Shown here: piece after piece, positions 58,928 to 64,000 of the stretch
Layout of the letters: each line of letters opens with the position of its first letter
Numbering within the stretch: the first letter of the stretch is position 1
Source: Bidens hawaiensis
Taxonomy: Eukaryota; Streptophyta; Magnoliopsida; Asterales; Asteraceae
Direction: 5' to 3'
Assembly (NCBI GenBank): GCA_021521415.1
Contig: JAIQDT010003817.1
Coordinates: 124,001 to 188,000 of the forward strand
DNA length: 64,000 bases
The notes under the pieces: generated by a model
What the model saw: the letters and a program-made list of their open reading frames with translations, nothing else
The model's database searches: none
Told to the model about the DNA's origin: nothing
Made by a program: the position numbers and the translations under genes

Positions 58928-61900
58928 ATGGTTGATCAAGAACAACAAAATCAACCACCAATAGAACAACCTCCACAGGATCAATAAGATCAACAAGCTG
59001 AAGTGATCTTATTGTCGTTTGATAAAAAGCACAACATTTGTGCTTATGTTGATCAAGATGTACCTGATTTGGAAACATTTGGAGATTTGTTGACTTTCTT
59101 ACGACGATCAAAGATACACTATGCTATCACTTCTAGACCAAAGGTGTATCTAAGTATTATCAGACAATTTTGGAATACGGCTGCATATGTTGAAGAAAAT
59201 CAGATCATCAGGGCTACAATCAATCAAACTCCAATTACAATTGATGTTGCAGTGATTCGCTGAGTACTTCAATTCGATGATAATGACGATTACCCGAGTG
59301 AATATGACAGGTCATTAGTTAGAGGACTATTCACCCGTTTGCACTATAATGGAAATATTCTTAAGTCCATGTTGAATAAGAATGGGGTGTGTGCACCATA
59401 CAAGTATCTGTTGCATGTTCTACTTCATTGTATGAGTGGACGTCGCGAAGGTTTTGATGAGTGTAGAATAATTTGCAGTCGACCTTTGTTGCCTTGATTC
59501 TGAACAAGCCGTATAATTATTTAGAGTTAGTATTTGATCATTTGAAGGAACAGGTTTAGCAAACTCTTCAGTCAAAGAAATTCTTGATGTACCCTCGCTT
59601 TTTACAGCTAATTATTCAAGATTTGATTCCGAATTTGGTGATTGATCGGACGCTGGTGAATGATGTACTTCATCAGGAACATATGACAGCAGATACCATT
59701 CATCGTATGTTAATTTACAGAAAGGAGAAACCATAGGATAAACGGATGATTGGTCATATAATCAATCCGGATTATGTATATCCTCCTAATGAGCGCTGGA
59801 TCCACGACGATTCGGATCTCGAGCGTGAAGGGGGGAGAAGGTGGGAACGGTGATGGTGGAGATGATGATGGTGATAATGATGGGAATGATGGTGATGGTG
59901 GAGCTGGTGAACGAGCTCTTAAAGAACAACAAGATGCAGTCGATGCTGCTCTAGCTGCCACCATGAAAGCTCAGCTGGAAAGAAAAACAAAGGGTAAAGC
60001 TGTAGCTACTGGTGAACCATCAAAGAAGCCCCGTGTGTCTGCTAGGGCTGGGGTAATCATTGGAACCCCACCACCACGGCATACAACGCCTCAAAGCTCG
60101 GCGGTGCCGCTAACTACTAGCACTCCGACGAGAGGCTCGGTCTTATTCCTCAAATGGCGTTAACCGAGATACCGAGACCTCCTGCTGCATTGTCTACAGC
60201 ATCTCCTACTACATCAATGAGACCTCCTCCTCCGCCAACAACTATTTCTCCTCCTCTTCCTCCACCTCTGCCTAGTGATATCTCATTTATGAGAATTACT
60301 CGGCCTCAAGGACCAGTTCAACCTGTTCATCCATCCGTATACAACTTGCCGCCAAGACGTCAAACTGAAATGCTGCTAAATCTACTACATCTATATGAAA
60401 ATAAAATGGCAGCTGACTGTCAAAATCAAGAACGACTCATGGAGAATCAACGACAAATGATGAGTTATATTTCTTTCTGTCAGAAGGAGACTAAGTCGTT
60501 GCGTACGATTGTTGAGTCTCAGGGGGTGAAATTAAAGGAACAAATAGAGTTGATTTTATAATTAACTTGTAAAGAAGATGCCCTCAAGAAACTCAAGAAT
60601 GACGACGATGATCCTGACGAATCTGGTGCAGGAGGTGAGCCTAAACAATCGCATGGTTCATCCTCTGGTGCTGGTGTTAGTGGCGGTGATGATTCGAGCA
60701 AACAAATTATTATTTATCAAGATCCAACAGCTGCCAAGCCAATTGAAATGATTGCAGCTAACACAGTGATATTTGTTGATGGATCAGGGGTGGTTAAGAG
60801 TGTGGTGAATAGAGATGAGATACAGGTTGGTGAGTTTGTTGAAAGATCGTTGACACGGACGCAGATTTCTATACTACTTGGGCTGAATGATGTTCAGCTA
60901 AATGCTTTAGAAGTTGATCCCGATGTTGAGGTAGAGAATGAGGAAGGGTTGGAAGTTGATCCATCGATTCAGATGAATACGTATTTTATTTATGAGAATG
61001 AGGACATTGAGATGGAGGATGTGACTGCTGATGAGTACCCGGACATGTATCAACACGCAAACGTTGATCAAGGTGCTCCGGTATTTCATGAAGATGTAAT
61101 TAAAGAAGCTGAGGATTGTCTTGAAGTGAAGTCCAAAGGAAAAGGCTTTTATACTGCTAAGCCTTATGATCCGACTGTTGATGAGATTAAAAGTTGGTTC
61201 AGGTTTAAAGCTATGGGTAAGATTATTAAGGCACATCGCATTGTTGACCAAGAACGCAAAGACACAGCTGAAGCCTTGGTTAAAGCAAATCAAGGGACCA
61301 CCTTCAAGACCGTTTCTAAGGTACATGGTGATATTGTCTCCTGGCTCTATGATTCTGACCTTAAAGTATGTATAGTCAAGTGGGAAAAGGGTGTCCAGTA
61401 TTACGAGAAGATAATGGATGTTCTTACATTGCCGCGGTGGGATATCCGTACCCTCGCGAGACGTCCATTTATCAATCATGGTGGTTACCTAATAGCTGAG
61501 TGCTTTCACCAACACTTACTGTTCGAGGTCAATCATGGCTCAAATTCTTCAAGCCCCAGGTCCCAAGACGTAAGCGCATTGACGAGATTGATCCAAGGAC
61601 CGGCTGGAAGAAACTTGTCTTGAAAGTGAAGCCGCCAAAGACGATGAAAAAGGTTCCTGTGAAGACAATGCCACAAGATATTTATCTGTCTTTCAACCGC
61701 TGGTATTATGACAACCACACCAGCGAGGCCGTCATTGTTTTGGGAAGAGGTCTAAAGACTAAGTTTATCAAGATAATCGACCCGATGTGGATGGTTAATT
61801 TATCAGAGACCGACAATGACGTGCTCTTCAGGAAGCAGATTTTGTTCGAGCGCTGTGAAGATTACGACCTAGCTATGCAATTCCAACGAGTTGTTCGTGT

Positions 61901-61958
61901 GTGTCATGAACATGGAATTCATAGTTGCAAAGACTGGCAGTCCAAGCGCTTCAAATAA
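58928..61958 (+). pseudogene. Extra (env-position) ORF of the copia element, broken
   Basis: Starts at ATG 58928 (MVDQEQQNQPP). In-frame stops lie at 58985 and 59261, frameshifts near 59475 and 59800, further stops at 60161 and 60559, and a frame change near 61500. Parts in order: an N-terminal domain (YAITSRPKVYLSIIRQFWNT; LLHVLLHCMSGRREGFDE; KKFLMYPRFLQL), an acidic Gly/Asp tract, a Pro-rich tract (60200-60300), a coiled-coil segment (60360-60560), and a C-terminal domain (60748-61958; VHGDIVSWLYDSDLKVCIVK, QDIYLSFNRWYYDNHT). I recall similar N-terminal domains in many Asteraceae repeat-derived proteins. The position matches the env-like ORF of Sireviruses; I see no clear signal peptide or membrane segment. 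Confidence 0.6.
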
Positions 61959-61976
61959 GTTAAAGACAAAGAGCTT

Positions 61977-61992
61977 AAGACGAGGGGGTGTC
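61977..61992 (+). promoter_or_regulatory. Copia polypurine tract
   Basis: AAGACGAGGGGGTGTC directly before the 3' LTR. Confidence 0.85.
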
Positions 61993-62509
61993 TGTTAGTG
62001 CACGGTTTTGCGTCTAGAGTCTTTGTATTTATCGTTAACATTTTTGTTTATTAATTAATGTAATAATTAGTTTATTTAATAACTAGTTCGCTAAGTTATA
62101 GTCTAGTTCACTAAGGGATGTTAGCGAACAAGACATTAAATGTATTCCCTCCTGATTCGTTAGGGGATGTTAACGAATCATGGGATTTTTCGCTATGTTA
62201 ATGTATGTAAAGAAGGGGAGGCTGGTTCGCTAGGGGATGTTAGCGAACCAGATCACCTTCTATATATAGTGAACTCCTGTTCACAATTTAATTTAAGTTT
62301 TGAGTCGATTAACGAAGTTCTGTCCAATATCTCTCTCAAACTTCATCTTAATATTATACATACAATACTACTAATCTATTGATAATATATACACATATTT
62401 ATAACACTGAATCGATGTTAATCATGAGCTAGATCCGAAAACATATTAATAGTATAGATACAGATCTGAGATTTGTTAGTTGTAATTGTTATTGATACGG
62501 GTTCCAACA
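61993..62509 (+). mobile_element. Copia 3' LTR
   Basis: 517 bp, same ends as the 5' LTR. Hairpin 3 is fully paired here (CTGGTTCGCTA/TAGCGAACCAG, 62222-62251), while hairpin 1 is decayed. Confidence 0.9.
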
Positions 62510-63120
62510 AGATATAAGACTAAAGGTCTTAAGCCGGATCATGTATCCGACTAACAAAAAGTTATACTCGTACTATAGGTACGAGATAACAAAGAAGAGG
62601 GAAAGACCCTCGGACAGTGTATTGAAGCTGATCCAAAAGAGAAGGCTATACTCGTACAATAGGTGCGAGATAGCAAGGAAAAGACCCTTGGACGGTGAGT
62701 GATGCCGATCCTAAAGAGACAAGGTGAATACGCCCCCAAACTTTTACTTATTTAAAAATGAGTCAAACATGTTATTTGAAATTGTTTACCAGGAACTATG
62801 TGTTCCTGAAACCATTATAAATAAAGGGTATAAACCTAGCCCTCAGGCTGTGGTATACGTATGTCTGGATCCTTACATAGGTGGTACTATGCGATGTATG
62901 GGCATGATCGCACCACCCTTGGTCGTAGGACGCTCTCCTGCAGGGAGTACGACCTTATGTGTATATTTACGGGTACTTAACTAAGTCGAACGCTGCGGTG
63001 TTTGTTGAGGTGACCTAGCGTAGAGGCTCATATTTATAATGTGTTATTCGACTTTGTTATTCCTAAGCCACGTTGGGCCGAGGAAGGTGTAGTCTTGAGG
63101 GGTAATAAAGTAAAAGAAAT
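62510..63120 (+). repeat. Tandem array, last monomer
   Basis: Begins with AGATATAAGACTAAAGG, the exact continuation of 27611, and runs to AAAGTAAAAGAAAT. The AAGGTGAATACGCCCCC motif is at 62721. Confidence 0.85.
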
Positions 63121-63466
63121 ATTTTTGCGTCAGCGTGTTCACCAGCATTCGTTGCTGACGTATTTTCTTACATTTTGCAGGTGAACAAAGTTAGAGCTTG
63201 GAGATGAGGAAGTACTATGATATCCGATGGCTCGGATTCTTTTTGTGTACTTAATATCTTAAATGGTGGTTTGTAATTATAAACAAATAATCTTTTGATA
63301 ACTTAAACGGGTGTTTATAATCCCGTCTTTTGAATATATATAAATATTACACTTTTGATCCTTAAAGTTCTATAAGTCTTCCGCAAACTAACGCAACTCT
63401 GATTTATTTACAAACACGATACCAAGTTGTGGGTCGCACTCCTAGGCCCTGGAAGGGGGTGTGACA
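63121..63466 (+). mobile_element. 3' tail of the giant LTR
   Basis: Non-repeated end. A CAGCA-TTCGT-TGCTG hairpin (63143-63157), then TTTTCTTACATTTTGCAG/GTG (acceptor-like, 63180), then AT-rich DNA ending GGGGGTGTGACA. The layout matches the last 260-310 bp of the other gypsy LTRs here. Confidence 0.75.
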
Positions 63467-64000
63467 TGGACCCTCTAACGAACTGGTCCTTATAACGATC
63501 AGTCCATGTAACAAATCAGTCCGTGTAACGAATTAGACCTTCTAATTCGTGATCGCTTTTAACGAATGATTATAACGAATCAAGGGTAATTCGTTATCTT
63601 TTCCCTTTAACGAATTGAATACGAACTAAAGCTATTTCGATATGCTTCCTTTAACGAATTACTTAGCGAATCACCCCTAGTTCGTTAACTTCCCGTTAAA
63701 ATTAGGGTTAGGTCAGAGAAGGTCAGAACATTCTCTGACATCCCTCTAACCTCGTACCACTTTCCGGCGCCGCCTTTGCCAGAAAACCGGGATCTCGCCA
63801 GAAAAGTGAGATCCTGCTTATTTCTCCACCGTTTTCACCGTCTTTCGTCCCGTTCGATCCCGATCTAAGCTAGGGTTACCCCTAAGCTCATCTTAGGTTT
63901 GGTTTATACTCGATTCCACCTGGATCTCGTGACTCTAACGGTTTAACAGTGTCGGCTAGTCGTTTCATGACTAAATCTAACGGGTTTTAGTTCATACAAC
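63467..64000 (-). mobile_element. Gypsy-A 5' LTR, second part, runs off the window
   Basis: TGGACCCTCTAACGAACTGG continues the gypsy-A LTR and matches 8446-8960 of the 3' LTR with scattered changes. The rest of the LTR and the right target duplication lie beyond the window. Confidence 0.9.

Larger units (their letters stand above)
27612..62509 (+). mobile_element. Sirevirus-like Ty1/copia element, heavily interrupted
   Basis: Two 517-bp LTRs (27612-28128 and 61993-62509) start TGTTAGTGCACGG and end GGTTCCAACA. AGATA is repeated outside (27607-27611, 62510-62514), and removing the element restores the array monomer exactly. Order: LTR, PBS, leader, gag, protease, [gypsy-C insertion], RT, RNase H, A-rich spacer, extra ORF, PPT, LTR. 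The very large gag with coiled coils, the extra ORF after pol and the LTR palindromes fit the Sirevirus lineage. By hand the LTRs differ at about 19 sites. Confidence 0.9.
15461..63466 (+). mobile_element. Giant LTR-like element with internal 1.1-kb tandem array
   Basis: Bounded by TGTAACAACATG at 15461 and GGGGGTGTGACA at 63466, with TGGAC directly repeated outside both ends (15456-15460, 63467-63471). This is the signature of an LTR element inserted in the gypsy-A LTR. After removing the solo LTR and the copia element nested inside, about 10 kb remain: promoter region, roughly eight tandem monomers, and a 350-bp tail. No primer site, PPT, second LTR copy or coding region was seen. The simplest reading is a solo LTR expanded by tandem amplification; a non-autonomous element is the alternative. 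Confidence 0.75.

Noticed and set aside
16583..62984. Repeated 62- and 86-codon frames in each array monomer (e.g. 17840-18100, 23121-23381, 62724-62984)
   Set aside because: They recur only because the DNA is repeated; the first copy is frameshifted and lengths vary with single changes. No protein-like motif.
15461..63466. Giant element as a normal element with two LTRs
   Set aside because: No internal copy of TGTAACAACATGAAAA or of the tail ending GGGGGTGTGACA was found, and no PBS or PPT.

Overview
The window is plant nuclear DNA made almost entirely of LTR retrotransposons nested inside one another. Chromovirus-type Ty3/gypsy polyproteins, a Sirevirus-like Ty1/copia element, tRNA-iMet-type primer sites, 5-bp target duplications and AT-rich non-coding DNA all point to a flowering plant, most likely a eudicot. 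The extra ORF of the copia element resembles proteins I associate with Asteraceae genomes, so a daisy-family species is my best guess, not a demonstrated one. I see no intact host gene.

Layout. 1-2996 is part of a minus-strand gypsy LTR. 2997-6795 is older, mostly unassignable DNA with a foldback MITE, a tRNA-like sequence and a possible exon fragment. 6796-7141 is a truncated copia LTR interrupted by gypsy-A (minus strand), whose 3' LTR is 7142-9261, decayed gag-pol is 9308-13936 and 5' LTR starts at 14349. That 5' LTR is split at 15460 by a 48-kb insertion and resumes at 63467. The insertion, 15461-63466 (TSD TGGAC), looks like one giant LTR: a promoter with eight G-boxes, about eight tandem copies of a 1.1-kb monomer, and a short 3' tail. 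Two elements sit inside the array: a 3.07-kb solo LTR (19110-22183, TSD GGCAT) and a copia element (27612-62509, TSD AGATA). The copia element is interrupted just before its integrase by gypsy-C (32942-55126, plus strand, 3' end deleted). Gypsy-C is interrupted just after its primer-binding site by gypsy-D (35768-48219, minus strand, TSD GCGAA), the youngest and best preserved element.

Working parts. Gypsy-D has both LTRs, primer site, PPT, gag-protease and RT-RNase H-integrase-chromodomain, separated only by one TAG, plus an unusual extra ORF upstream of gag with a C-terminal membrane segment. Gypsy-C and the copia element carry several stops and frameshifts. The copia element also has a long, broken extra ORF between pol and the 3' LTR.

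The most interesting signals are non-coding. (1) A splice-site-like cassette (AAG/GTGAGT, a small hairpin, then pyrimidine-rich CAG/GT) is shared by several otherwise different LTR families. (2) A perfect hairpin with compensatory changes lies 16-18 nt from the 3' LTR in all three gypsy elements. (3) Three hairpins with the same loop and covarying stems sit in the copia LTR. (4) A regularly spaced G-box array lies upstream of the giant LTR's TATA box.
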